NCBI RefSeq assembly: GCF_030646165.1
Contig: NZ_JAUTDO010000005.1
Span: 310,001 to 374,000, forward strand
Direction of reading: 5' to 3'
Source of the DNA: Conexibacter sp. CPCC 206217
Lineage (GTDB): Bacteria > Actinomycetota > Thermoleophilia > Solirubrobacterales > Solirubrobacteraceae
Length of the DNA: 64,000 bases
The notes under the pieces are model-generated. The model worked only from the letters and a program-made list of their open reading frames with translations. It was not told the DNA's origin and made no database searches. Shown piece after piece: positions 15,852 through 24,703 of the stretch. Position numbers and translations under genes: made by a program. Positions within the stretch are counted from its first letter, which is position 1, and each line of letters opens with the position of its first letter.

Positions 15852-16244
15852 TCAGCCCCTGGGGACGCGCTCGATGATCTCGATCCGGTAGCCGTCCGGG
15901 TCGCGCACGAAGCAGATCCGCGAGCTGCCCTCGCGCACCCGGTACGGCGGCTTCTCCGGCGCGATCCCCTGCTCGGCGAGCTGCGCGAGCGTCGCGTCGA
16001 GGTCGGGCGAGGTGATCGCGATGTGGCCGTAGCCGGTGCCGATCTCGTACGGCTCCGTGCGCCCGTGGTTGAACGTCAGCTCCAGGCGCGGTCCGTCGCC
16101 CTCGTCGCCCGGCATGTTCATGAAGACGTTGATCGCCTCGTCGCGGATCGGCGAGCGGCGGACCTCCTCGAAGCCGAGCGCCTCGTAGAACGCGACGGAG
16201 CGGTCGATCTCGAAGATGCGATAGCAGGTGTGGATGAGGGGCAT
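15852..16244 (-). CDS. Lactoylglutathione lyase / glyoxalase family protein
   Basis: A 130-residue VOC-fold protein from ATG 16244; the frame continues upstream but the family N-terminus is MPLIHTCYRIFEIDRSVAFY. Two beta-alpha-beta-beta-beta modules are visible. Metal ligands fit His5 (IHTCYR), Glu about 56 (RLELTFNHG), His about 74 (GYGHIAI) and Glu about 124 (YRIEIIE). This corresponds to single-domain GloA, which isomerises the methylglyoxal hemithioacetal. Actinobacteria lacking glutathione may use mycothiol or bacillithiol-type adducts instead. The FVRDPDGYRIE segment is typical. It is divergent from the first amidase gene. Confidence 0.9.
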   Translation of the reverse strand: MPLIHTCYRIFEIDRSVAFYEALGFEEVRRSPIRDEAINVFMNMPGDEGDGPRLELTFNHGRTEPYEIGTGYGHIAITSPDLDATLAQLAEQGIAPEKPPYRVREGSSRICFVRDPDGYRIEIIERVPRG

Positions 16245-16280
16245 GGGCGCAGCGTAGCGCGGCGCCTGCGGCGCAAACCC

Positions 16281-16355
16281 GACCGCCGGTCGGAGTCGGT
16301 GCGGCCAGGTTCCGACCGGCGGGCCATGGTGATCGGACAGGTGCGCTCCTAGGGT
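16281..16355 (+). promoter_or_regulatory. Palindromic operator and promoter of first amidase gene
   Basis: Two GACCG.CGG-type palindromes (GACCGCCGGTCGGA at 16281 and TCCGACCGGCGG from 16311) end in CCATGGT (16324-16330). Nineteen bases further is TAGGGT (16350-16355), a possible -10. The same arrangement, base for base in spacing, precedes the paralogue at 19391-19465, so it is probably the real control region of both genes. Confidence 0.7.
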
Positions 16356-16383
16356 CAGCGAGCAACCCGAAGAAGGAGTTGCA

Positions 16384-19356
16384 TTGCAGCGTTCTCGAAG
16401 TTTTCGAACATCTCTCGCGGCCGCACTCGCGCTCGGTCTCATCGGCGCCGAGAGAGCCTCCGCGATCAACTACGTTCCGGCTGCCAACGGCACGACCTGG
16501 GGCGTCCACGACGCGGCCGCGCCGGCGCTCGACACCGGCTCGATCCGCGACGTCAGAGGCTCCAGCGCGCTGATCGGCTTCGGCGGCATCCGCGTGCGCG
16601 TCGCGGGCGTGCAGCCGCGCTTCAACGGCGAGCTGATGCGCGGCTTCGGGCTGCGCTACGACGGCTACGAGGACTTCGCCTCGACCTCGGCGATCGACCT
16701 CGGCGGCGTCTCGATCAGCCGCGCGATCCACGTCGAGAGATCGGCGACCTGGACGCGCTGGGTCGACACGTTCACCAACACGACGAACGGCAACAAGACG
16801 GTCGAGGTCGTCTTCGGCGGCCAGACCGGCTACGCGCAGACGTCGGCCGCCAGCAACGGCAGCAGCTCCGCGGCCAACCAGAGCAGCGTCGTGGCGACCT
16901 CCAGCGGCGACACGACGATCGCCCCGGGCGACACCTGGTCGGTCGTCGCCTCGCCGCAGGTGTCCGCCTCGAACGCGAGCTTCAACGGCCCCGCGGGCGT
17001 CGCGATCGGCTCGCCGGCGTTCGCCGGCTCGCTGACGGCGGCGACGAACTTCTTCACCGGTCCGTTCGACGGGGCGCTGGCGACGGTCGGTCACGAGGCC
17101 AACTACCAGGGCTACCTCAACCGCCTGACGCTGAGACCGGGCGAGACGAGATCGCTCGTGCACTTCGTCGCCGTCGGCCTGAGAGAGACCGCGGGCACGA
17201 GCGGGCAGCAGGTCGACGCGGTCAGAACGGTCGTCTCCGACCTCGTCGCCAACCCGGTCCTCGGCGATCTGCCGACCGGGCTGCTCTGCACGATCGCGAA
17301 CTGGAATCTCGGGGCGCTGACGATCCCGGGCTTCCTCGCGAGCGACTGCGCCGGCGTCGCCTTCTCGCAGGTCCCGACCTCCAACGGCGGCCCGAGAGCG
17401 CCGCTGACCAGCTCGCCCTACGACGTCGTCGGCAAGTCGCTGACGCAGCTGCAGGCCGACATGACCTCCGGCGTCACGACCTCGGCGCAGATCACGCGCG
17501 CCTACCTCGATCGCGTCGCGGCCTATGACGTCGGCCCGTTCGGCTTCCATTCGCTGATCACCGTCGCGTCCGACGCGATGGAGCAGGCGCGCGCCGCCGA
17601 CAGAGCGCGCGCCGAGGGCAAGACGAGCCCCGTGCTCGGCATCCCGGTCGCGGTCAAGGACCTCTACGACACGAAGGACATGCCGACGACCGGCGGCTCG
17701 CTCGTCTTCGACGGCTTCCGTCCGACGCACGACTCGTTCCAGGTCGCGAAGCTGCGCGAGGCCGGCGCAGTGATCTTCGCGAAGGCGAATCTGAGCGAGT
17801 ACGCCAACTCCGGCTTCTTCAGCGAGAGCGGCTACGGCCAGGTCTGGAACGCCTTCGAGCCGTCGAAGTCGTCGATCGGCTCCTCGGGCGGCTCGGCCGT
17901 CTCGGTCGCGGCGAGCCTCGCGGCGGTCGCGCTCGGCAGCCAGACCGGCGACTCGCTGTGGGGTCCGTCCTCGGGCGCGTCGCTGTACTCGCTGCGCGGC
18001 ACCGACGGCATCGCCAGCGCCGCCGGCGTGATGCCGCTGACGTGGGGTCAGGACTTCGCCGGCACGATCGCGCGCTCGCTGCCCGATCTGACGGCGATGC
18101 TGAACGTCACGACCGGCACCGACCCGAGAGACGAGCTGACGGTCGATGCCAACGCGGACGCACGCCGCCCGGCCGACTGGTCGACGGCGCTCGATCCCGA
18201 CGCGCTGCAGGGCAAGACGATCGGCTTCTACGCGGACGCGTTCCCGGCCGGTTTCGGCATCTCCGCAACGCGCGATGCAATGCTCGCCTCGTTCGCGAGC
18301 TTCAGAGTTGCAGGCGCGGAGCTGAAGGAGATCCCGCCGCCGCCGAGAGGCCCGGCCAGCGTCGGGGGCGACCGCGGCTACGAGGGCTGGGCGCGCTGGG
18401 TCGACGACCATCCGGAGTCGCAGTACGACGACGCGGTCGAGATCATCGAGTCGCCCAGACGGCTCGCCTACTCGCGCAGCAGCGGCTACAGAGGCACCGG
18501 CCGCATGACGGCGTCGGAGGTCGCAGCCTGGAAGAGATATCGCGCCGACTACCGCGCGATCCTCGCCGACTGGATGGACGACAACGATGTCGACGCGGTC
18601 GTCTACCCCGGCCTGCTGAGCGACATCGGGCTCAACGACACGGTCACGCCGAGCTTCGCGCGGATCGACCCGCAGTCGTCGAACTCCGGTGTGCCGACGG
18701 TCATATTCCCGGGCGGTGTCAACAACCACGGCGAGCCGTTCAACCTGCAGCTGCAGGGCAAGGCGTGGGACGACACGCAGCTGATCGGGATGGCGTACGC
18801 GTTCGACGTGGTCAACAGAGGCCACGCCGAGACGACGACGGCGCCGGCGCTCAGATACGACCCGAGCTACGTGCCGCCGCCGATCGTGATCGAGAAGCCG
18901 GCGCCGCCGGTGACCGATCCGCCGGCGCCGGACCCGGGCACGAACAACCCGCCGGCACCGACCCCGCCCGGGGACGTCGCCCCGCCGACGAGCCCGGTCC
19001 CGCCGCCGACGGCGCCGCCGGCGTCCAGACGCGTCGCGATCAGCGCTGCGTTCGCGAGAGCGGCGACGGTCAGAGGCGGCAAGGTCCGCTTCGCGCTGCG
19101 CAACAGATCGGCCGCCGCGACGAGCGGCACCGTGACGCTGCGCGTCAAGCTCGGCAGAAGAACGGTCGTGCTCGGCAGAGCACGCGTGAGCGTGGCGGCG
19201 GGCAGAAGCGCGACGCTCGTCGTGACGCTCGGCAGAGCGGCCAGAAGAGCGCTCGGCAGACGCGCGCGCGTGAGCGCGACGGCGACGTACGCGCTCAGAA
19301 ACGCGACTGGCGCGAGCGTGACGCGCAGAGCGAGCCTGACGATCAGGCTGCGCTGA
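16384..19356 (+). CDS. Secreted amidase-signature protein with beta-sandwich flanks
   Basis: A 990-residue protein, TTG start with AAGGAG 7 bases upstream. A signal peptide (residues 1-27, cut after ASA) is followed by a 300-residue beta-rich domain of unknown type. An amidase-signature domain follows (about 340-820), with the catalytic Lys in VAVKDLYDTKD, Ser-rich IGSSGGSAVSVAAS and the putative nucleophile region SQTGDSLWGPSS. Canonical family members read DTGGSIR there, so Asp, Gly and Arg are all replaced. A Pro-rich linker leads to an Ig-like C-terminal module rich in Arg/Thr. It probably hydrolyses an amide outside the cell or at the wall. The next gene is a full-length paralogue. Confidence 0.85.
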   Translation: MQRSRSFRTSLAAALALGLIGAERASAINYVPAANGTTWGVHDAAAPALDTGSIRDVRGSSALIGFGGIRVRVAGVQPRFNGELMRGFGLRYDGYEDFASTSAIDLGGVSISRAIHVERSATWTRWVDTFTNTTNGNKTVEVVFGGQTGYAQTSAASNGSSSAANQSSVVATSSGDTTIAPGDTWSVVASPQVSASNASFNGPAGVAIGSPAFAGSLTAATNFFTGPFDGALATVGHEANYQGYLNRLTLRPGETRSLVHFVAVGLRETAGTSGQQVDAVRTVVSDLVANPVLGDLPTGLLCTIANWNLGALTIPGFLASDCAGVAFSQVPTSNGGPRAPLTSSPYDVVGKSLTQLQADMTSGVTTSAQITRAYLDRVAAYDVGPFGFHSLITVASDAMEQARAADRARAEGKTSPVLGIPVAVKDLYDTKDMPTTGGSLVFDGFRPTHDSFQVAKLREAGAVIFAKANLSEYANSGFFSESGYGQVWNAFEPSKSSIGSSGGSAVSVAASLAAVALGSQTGDSLWGPSSGASLYSLRGTDGIASAAGVMPLTWGQDFAGTIARSLPDLTAMLNVTTGTDPRDELTVDANADARRPADWSTALDPDALQGKTIGFYADAFPAGFGISATRDAMLASFASFRVAGAELKEIPPPPRGPASVGGDRGYEGWARWVDDHPESQYDDAVEIIESPRRLAYSRSSGYRGTGRMTASEVAAWKRYRADYRAILADWMDDNDVDAVVYPGLLSDIGLNDTVTPSFARIDPQSSNSGVPTVIFPGGVNNHGEPFNLQLQGKAWDDTQLIGMAYAFDVVNRGHAETTTAPALRYDPSYVPPPIVIEKPAPPVTDPPAPDPGTNNPPAPTPPGDVAPPTSPVPPPTAPPASRRVAISAAFARAATVRGGKVRFALRNRSAAATSGTVTLRVKLGRRTVVLGRARVSVAAGRSATLVVTLGRAARRALGRRARVSATATYALRNATGASVTRRASLTIRLR

Positions 19357-19390
19357 GAGGCAGAACACGCAAGGCGTCCAATCGGCGCTC

Positions 19391-19465
19391 GACCGGCGGT
19401 CGGAACCTCGTTCCAGAGGTTTCGACCGCCGGTCCATGGTCTTCGCGACCACCGCTCCTTACGAT
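19391..19465 (+). promoter_or_regulatory. Palindromic operator and promoter of second amidase gene
   Basis: GACCGGCGGTCGGAA (19391) and TTCGACCGCCGGTC (19421) form opposed palindromes followed by CCATGGT (19434-19440) and, 19 bases later, TACGAT (19460-19465), a likely -10. It is the counterpart of the element at 16281-16355, with identical spacing but diverged loop sequence. Confidence 0.7.
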
Positions 19466-19534
19466 CGTCCGATCTGATGACCGCGGTGGCTTCGGCCCCG
19501 CGGTCACGTCGTGCTGACCTGACAAGGAGAACCC

Positions 19535-22441
19535 TTGCCGTCTCGTCCCAGACGCTTCCCGGAGCATTCCCCGCCGCGCGGGCGCCGTACTGGCCTCGTC
19601 GCGCTCGCGGTGCTGACCGCCGGCCTCGCGGCCGCCGCGCCCGCCTCGGCCATCAACTACGTCACCTCGGGCAACGGCGCGTCGTGGTCGGTCGCCGACA
19701 GCGCCGCCCCGGGGCTCGACACCGGCTCGCTCAACAGCGCCGGCAGCAGCGCCGTCTACGGCTTCGGCGGCATCCGCGTCGCCGTCGACTCGGCGCCCGC
19801 GCCGCGCTTCAACGGCGAGCTGATGCGCGGCTTCGGGTTGCGCTTCGACGGTGCCGAGTGGTTCTCGACGACGAAGCCCGTCCAGCTCGGCGACGTCGCG
19901 ATCTCACGCGACCTGCTGATCAGACGCAGCGGCAACTACGCCCGCTTCTTCGACACCTTCTCGAACACCGGTGAGAGCGACGTCACGATCGACGTCTCCT
20001 TCGGCGGCGTGCTCGGCCTCGCCAGAGGCAACTCGCAGAGCGCGGTCGTCGGCAGCTCCAGCGGCGACGCCGCGATCGGGACCGACGACTCGTGGGTGAC
20101 GGTCGCCACGCCGACGCCCGGCTACAGCGCCAACTCGCCCTCGGCGGTCGTGCTCGGCACGCCGGCGCCGTTCGGCGGCTTCACCGGCGTCGGCGACTTC
20201 CAGCGCGACCCGTTCCTGACGCCGCTGGCGAGCAGCGGCCAGCAGGCCAACTTCTTCGGCTTCAACGACCAGCTGACGCTGAGACCGGGCGAGACGAGAT
20301 CGGTCGTGCGCTACTTCGTCGTCGGCCTCAGAGAGACGAGCGACACCGCCGGCCAGGAGGTGACGGCCGTCAGCACCGCTGCCACGAGACTCGCCGCGGC
20401 GCCCGACCTCGGCGGCCTCTCGACCGCGCAGATCTGCTCGATCGCGAACTGGGACCTCACTGCGGTGACGATCCCCGGCTTCACGACCGCCGGTTGCGCC
20501 GCCAGACCGCTCACCGTCGTCGCGCCGAGCAAGCCGGCCGAGCCGACGACCGGCGCCGCGTACGACGTCGTCGGCAAGTCGCTGACGCAGCTGCAGGCCG
20601 ACATGACGGCCGGCGTGACGACCTCGCAGGAGATCACGCGCGCCTACCTCGACCGCATCGCCGCGTACGACACCGGGCAGTTCGGCTTCCACGCCTTCAT
20701 CCACGTCGCCGACGACGCGATGGCCCAGGCGAAGGCAGCCGACGAGGCGCGGGCCGCCGGCAAGCGCAGCGCCGTGCTCGGCGTCCCGGTCGCCGTCAAG
20801 GACCTCTACGACACGAAGGACATGCCGACGACCGACGGCACGATGGCGCTCGACGGCTATCGCCCGCACGACGACGCCTTCCAGATCGGCAAGCTGCGCG
20901 ATGCCGGCGCCGTCATCCTCGGCAAGACGAACCTGTCGCAGTTCGCCAACTCCGGCAGCATGAGCGACTCCAGCTACGGCCAGGTCTGGAACGCCTTCAA
21001 GCCGTCGAAGTCGTCGCTGGGCTCCTCCGGCGGCTCGGCCGTCTCGGTCGCGACCAGCATGGCCGCGTTCGCGATGGGCACGCAGACCGGCGTCTCGCTG
21101 TACGCGCCGTCGACCGGCGCCGGCCTCGCGACCTTCCGCGGCACCGACGGCATGCAGAGCGCCGCCGGCGTGATGCCGCTGACGTGGGCGACCGACTACG
21201 CGGGCACGATCGCCCGCACCGTCTCCGACATCGCCGGCATCCTCAACGTCGTCGCCGGCACCGATCCCGGCGACGAGCTGACCAGAGACGCCGACGCGCA
21301 CAAGCCGGCCGACTGGACCGCATACCTCGACGCGAACGCGCTGAGAGGCAAGACGATCGGCTACCTGCCTGCCTCGTTCACCGGCTACGCCGCCGACGAC
21401 GGCACCGCCGACGCGATCAGAGCGAAGCTGTCGCTGTTCGAGACGGCCGGCGCGAGAGTGGTCGAGATGACCGCCCAGCCGAGCGCTCCGACCAACACCG
21501 CCAGAGGCGGCAGCGCCAACGTCGAGGGCTGGGAGCGCTACATCGCGGGCAGCCCCGAGTTCCCCTACGCCAACGCCGCCGGGATCCTGCAGTCGCCGAG
21601 AAACCTGCCGTACAACCGCTCCGGCGGCACGCAGACCGGCTACGACGACGAGAACAGCGCCAGACTGCTCGCCTACCGCGCCGCCTACCGTCAGGTGATC
21701 GGCACGTGGATGGACGACAACGGCGTCGACGCGATCGTCTACCCGGGCTTCCTCAGCGACGTGTGGGACAACGACGGCGCCGGCTCGCACAACGGCTCCG
21801 ACCGCGCGACCGGCGTCCTGACGCAGGGCCCGGGCCTGCCGACCTCGATAGTTCCGGTCGGCTTCAACCCGCACGGCGACCCGATGACGATGCAGCTGAT
21901 GGGCCGCGAGTGGGCCGATCCGCAGGTCCTCGGCATGGGCTACGCGCTGGAGCAGGTGAGCGGCCCGCGGCCGCAGACGACGACCGCCCCGGCGCTCAGA
22001 TACGTGCCCGGCGAGACGCCGAGCCCACCCGTGATCGACGTCCCCGCCCCGCCGATCTCGGTCCCGCCGGTGCAGACTCCGCCGCAGGAGTCGAGACCGA
22101 CGGCGAGACCGTCGGGCGTCGCGATCCGCGCCCGCTTCGCGAAGTCGGCGACGACGAGAGGTGGCAGAGTCCGCTTCGTGCTCGCCAACAGCTCGCGCGC
22201 GAGACTCACCGGCACGGTCACGCTGCGCGTCAAGCTCGGCAGACGAACGGTCGTGCTCGGCAGCGGCAAGATCAGCATCAGAGCCAACAGACGCGCGACG
22301 CTCGTCGTGAGACTGTCGAGAAAGGCCAAGAGAGCGCTCGGGAGACGTGCGCGCGTGAGCGCGACGGCGACCTACGCGCTCAGAAACCCGACGGGGGCGA
22401 AGACCACGAAGCGGGTCAAGCTCACGATCAGACTGCGCTGA
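19535..22441 (+). CDS. Secreted amidase-signature protein, tandem paralogue
   Basis: A 968-residue protein, TTG start with AAGGAG upstream. It has the same layout as the preceding gene: signal peptide (to ASA, about residue 42), an unknown beta-rich domain (INYVTSGNGASWSVADSAAP onward), the amidase domain (Lys in VAVKDLYDTKDMPTTDG, LGSSGGSAVSVATS, and TQTGVSLYAPST at the nucleophile site), a Pro linker and an Arg/Thr-rich Ig-like end. Identity to the neighbour is high in the amidase core and lower in the N-terminal domain. It keeps the putative nucleophile Ser but, like its paralogue, loses the DTGGS.R consensus. The two are probably exported enzymes with different substrates under the same regulator. 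Confidence 0.85.
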   Translation: MPSRPRRFPEHSPPRGRRTGLVALAVLTAGLAAAAPASAINYVTSGNGASWSVADSAAPGLDTGSLNSAGSSAVYGFGGIRVAVDSAPAPRFNGELMRGFGLRFDGAEWFSTTKPVQLGDVAISRDLLIRRSGNYARFFDTFSNTGESDVTIDVSFGGVLGLARGNSQSAVVGSSSGDAAIGTDDSWVTVATPTPGYSANSPSAVVLGTPAPFGGFTGVGDFQRDPFLTPLASSGQQANFFGFNDQLTLRPGETRSVVRYFVVGLRETSDTAGQEVTAVSTAATRLAAAPDLGGLSTAQICSIANWDLTAVTIPGFTTAGCAARPLTVVAPSKPAEPTTGAAYDVVGKSLTQLQADMTAGVTTSQEITRAYLDRIAAYDTGQFGFHAFIHVADDAMAQAKAADEARAAGKRSAVLGVPVAVKDLYDTKDMPTTDGTMALDGYRPHDDAFQIGKLRDAGAVILGKTNLSQFANSGSMSDSSYGQVWNAFKPSKSSLGSSGGSAVSVATSMAAFAMGTQTGVSLYAPSTGAGLATFRGTDGMQSAAGVMPLTWATDYAGTIARTVSDIAGILNVVAGTDPGDELTRDADAHKPADWTAYLDANALRGKTIGYLPASFTGYAADDGTADAIRAKLSLFETAGARVVEMTAQPSAPTNTARGGSANVEGWERYIAGSPEFPYANAAGILQSPRNLPYNRSGGTQTGYDDENSARLLAYRAAYRQVIGTWMDDNGVDAIVYPGFLSDVWDNDGAGSHNGSDRATGVLTQGPGLPTSIVPVGFNPHGDPMTMQLMGREWADPQVLGMGYALEQVSGPRPQTTTAPALRYVPGETPSPPVIDVPAPPISVPPVQTPPQESRPTARPSGVAIRARFAKSATTRGGRVRFVLANSSRARLTGTVTLRVKLGRRTVVLGSGKISIRANRRATLVVRLSRKAKRALGRRARVSATATYALRNPTGAKTTKRVKLTIRLR

Positions 22442-22495
22442 GGAGGCGTGGGCGCCGCGCTGGATCGCGCCGCGCCCGCGAGTCGCAGGCAGTTC

Positions 22496-22538
22496 CCGCC
22501 GGCGGTCGGCTCGTTGTCCACGAGCCGGCCGCCGGCGG
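22496..22538 (+). terminator. Terminator after second amidase gene
   Basis: Arms at 22496-22514 and 22520-22538 pair over 19 bp with one G-T wobble and a TGTCC loop. A short TTT follows at 22541. It closes the amidase transcript before the metallo-beta-lactamase fold gene. Confidence 0.85.
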
Positions 22539-22555
22539 CGTTTAAGCTCAGGGCC

Positions 22556-23311
22556 ATGATTCTCGAACGCACCATGTCCGACGGCTTCCTGACGAACACG
22601 TACCTGGTCGCCGACGGGCCCGACGGCTCCGCGGTGCTGATCGACGCGGGCGGCGGGCTGGAGCCGCTGCTGGAGACGATCGAGCGCGAGCGGTTGACGC
22701 TCGTCTCGGTCCTGCTGACCCACCACCACGGCGACCACGTCTCCGATCTCGACACGGTCCTCGCGCGCTTCCCCGGCACGCCCGTGCTGATCCACGCGAA
22801 CGAGCGCGCGCTCGTGTCGCAGGCGACCGGCGAGATCGTCCCCGGCGAGCCGATCTCCGTCGGCGGGCTGCGGATCGACGCGCTGCACACGCCCGGTCAC
22901 ACCTCCGGGATGGTCTCCCTGCTGGTCAGCGACGGCAGCGAGCAGATCCTCTTCACCGGCGACACGCTCTTCAAGGGCTCCGTCGGCGGCGTGCGCGGTC
23001 CCGACCACACGAGCTACGCCGACATCAAGTCGTCGATCATGGACACGCTGCTGACGCTCCCGCCCGAGACGCCGATCCACCCCGGCCACACCGAGCCGAC
23101 GACGGTCGGCGCGGAGCTGGAGTCCAACAGATTCGTGCGCGTCTGGCGGGGGCTCGATCCGGAGGGCTCGCAGCCGTGCACCGCGCTCGGCGAGCCGGCC
23201 ACGCTGGTGCTGCTCGGCGACGACTACGACGGCGGCCACAAGGCGTGGATCCGCTGGCCCGACGGCAGCGACGACATCGTGCCGGGCTCGCGCGTCGAGA
23301 CAGCGTCCTAA
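22556..23311 (+). CDS. MBL-fold hydrolase, hydroxyacylglutathione-hydrolase-like
   Basis: A 251-residue metallo-beta-lactamase fold enzyme from ATG 22556. The metal motif THHHGDH is at about residues 60-66. Further ligands are His in HTPGHTSGM, Asp in FTGDTLF and His in HPGHTEP, the complete GloB/glyoxalase II set. The C-terminus has an extra 60-residue strand-rich part (LVLLGDDYDGGHKAWIRW) not typical of GloB. It probably cleaves a thioester or similar ester. It is cytosolic and lies 9 bases before the AarF kinase gene, so they are likely co-transcribed. Confidence 0.88.
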   Translation: MILERTMSDGFLTNTYLVADGPDGSAVLIDAGGGLEPLLETIERERLTLVSVLLTHHHGDHVSDLDTVLARFPGTPVLIHANERALVSQATGEIVPGEPISVGGLRIDALHTPGHTSGMVSLLVSDGSEQILFTGDTLFKGSVGGVRGPDHTSYADIKSSIMDTLLTLPPETPIHPGHTEPTTVGAELESNRFVRVWRGLDPEGSQPCTALGEPATLVLLGDDYDGGHKAWIRWPDGSDDIVPGSRVETAS

Positions 23312-23320
23312 GCTCTACCG

Positions 23321-24703
23321 ATGCCGTCCGACAGAATGCCCACGTCCCGCGTCGGGCGGACCGCGCGGATCGGCAGACTTGCGGCCGGCCAGGCGGTGCG
23401 TCAGGCCGGGACGCACGCGGCCAACGTCGGGCGCTCCAGAGAGGACGCGCAGGTGGCGCTGGAGAAGCGCCACCTGGAGGCGGCCGAGCAGATCGTCACC
23501 GCCCTCGGGACGATGAAGGGCGCGGCGATGAAGCTCGGGCAGGTGATGTCGTTCCTCGACGTCGGCCTCGTCCCGGAGGAGCATCGCGAGGAGTTCCAGG
23601 CGAAGCTCGCGAAGCTGCGCGACGCCGCCCCCAACGTCGCCTTCAAGGACATGAAGAAGGTGATCGAGGAGGAGCTCGACGACGAGCTGGAGGAGGTCTT
23701 CGCGACCTTCCAGGAGGAGCCGATCGCGGCGGCCTCGATCGGCCAGGTGTACCGCGCGACGCTGCACGACGGGCGCGACGTGGCGGTCAAGGTGCAGTAC
23801 CCCGGCGTCGCCTCCGCGGTCCGCTCCGACATGGCCAACCTCGGCCTGATCATGCGGCTGATCAAGCGGCTCGCGCCCGGGATCGATGCGAAGGGCGTCG
23901 CCGAGGAGATCCGGCTGCGGATCGACGAGGAGCTCGACTACGAGCTGGAGGCGCAGAACCAGCGCTCGCTCGCGCGGATCTTCCGCGGCCACCCGTTCAT
24001 CGTCGTGCCGGACGTCGTCACGCGCCTGTCGCGCGAGCGCGTGATCGTGATGGAGTTCGTCGAGGGGACCGGCTTCGAGGAGCTGAAGACGCGCTCGCAG
24101 GAGGAGCGCGACCGGCTCGGCGAGATCGTCTTCCGCTTCTTCATGGGCTGCCTCTACCGCCACCACCAGTTCTCCGGCGACCCGCACCCCGGCAACTTCC
24201 TGCTGCAGGACGACGGCAGAGTCGCCTTCCTCGACTTCGGGCTGTTCAAGCGGATGGCGCCGGAGGAGGTCGAGTTCGAGCTGGCGTGCCAGCGGGCCGT
24301 GACCGAGGGCGACGCCGGGGAGCTGCACCGGCTGCTCGGTTCCAACGGCTTCCTGCCGCACCCCGAGAAGGTCGACCCCGACGCCGTCATGTCGTACGTG
24401 CTCGACTCGATCTGGTGGTACACCAACGACGACGAGGTGCAGCTGACGCCGGAGATCGCGACGCACATCGTGATCGAGTCCTCCGACATGCGCTCGTCGC
24501 ACTTCCGCGAGATGCGCCACCAGGACATCCGCCCCGAGCATCTCTTCGGCCGCCGCATGGAGATGCTCACGCTCGCCGTCCTCTCGCAGCTGCGCGCGAA
24601 GGCCAACTGGCACCGCATAGCGCGCGAGTGGATGTACGGGGAGGCGCCCGTGACGGAGCTGGGGCGCGAGGAGGCGGAGTTCTATGGCAGCGCGGTCTCC
24701 TGA
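23321..24703 (+). CDS. AarF/ABC1/UbiB-family atypical kinase
   Basis: A 460-residue protein of the ABC1/ADCK/UbiB group. Visible are the KxGQ motif (MKLGQVMSFLD, about residue 70), the Ala-rich nucleotide loop AAASIGQVYRA, the VAIK-equivalent VAVKVQYPG, the catalytic-loop equivalent GDPHPGNFLL and the DFG equivalent FLDFGLF. In other bacteria these proteins support ubiquinone synthesis or lipid handling. In actinobacteria, which use menaquinone, the role is unclear. No membrane segment is evident. Its stop lies inside the next gene, a membrane protein, with a 20-base overlap. Confidence 0.92.
   Translation: MPSDRMPTSRVGRTARIGRLAAGQAVRQAGTHAANVGRSREDAQVALEKRHLEAAEQIVTALGTMKGAAMKLGQVMSFLDVGLVPEEHREEFQAKLAKLRDAAPNVAFKDMKKVIEEELDDELEEVFATFQEEPIAAASIGQVYRATLHDGRDVAVKVQYPGVASAVRSDMANLGLIMRLIKRLAPGIDAKGVAEEIRLRIDEELDYELEAQNQRSLARIFRGHPFIVVPDVVTRLSRERVIVMEFVEGTGFEELKTRSQEERDRLGEIVFRFFMGCLYRHHQFSGDPHPGNFLLQDDGRVAFLDFGLFKRMAPEEVEFELACQRAVTEGDAGELHRLLGSNGFLPHPEKVDPDAVMSYVLDSIWWYTNDDEVQLTPEIATHIVIESSDMRSSHFREMRHQDIRPEHLFGRRMEMLTLAVLSQLRAKANWHRIAREWMYGEAPVTELGREEAEFYGSAVS

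Noticed and set aside
16245..16469. Longer start for the glyoxalase gene
   Set aside because: It would run through the palindromic promoter of the amidase gene, and the extra residues have no VOC-fold character; ATG 16244 gives the standard N-terminus.
15820..19452. A 1210-codon reverse-strand open frame antisense to the first amidase gene, with similar long frames opposite the second amidase, dehydrogenase and pyruvate kinase genes
   Set aside because: The amino acid composition is Arg/Asp/Ala/Val-dominated and repetitive, without any domain. Such frames arise as mirror images of GC-rich coding strands, and the plus-strand genes have signal peptides and catalytic motifs.
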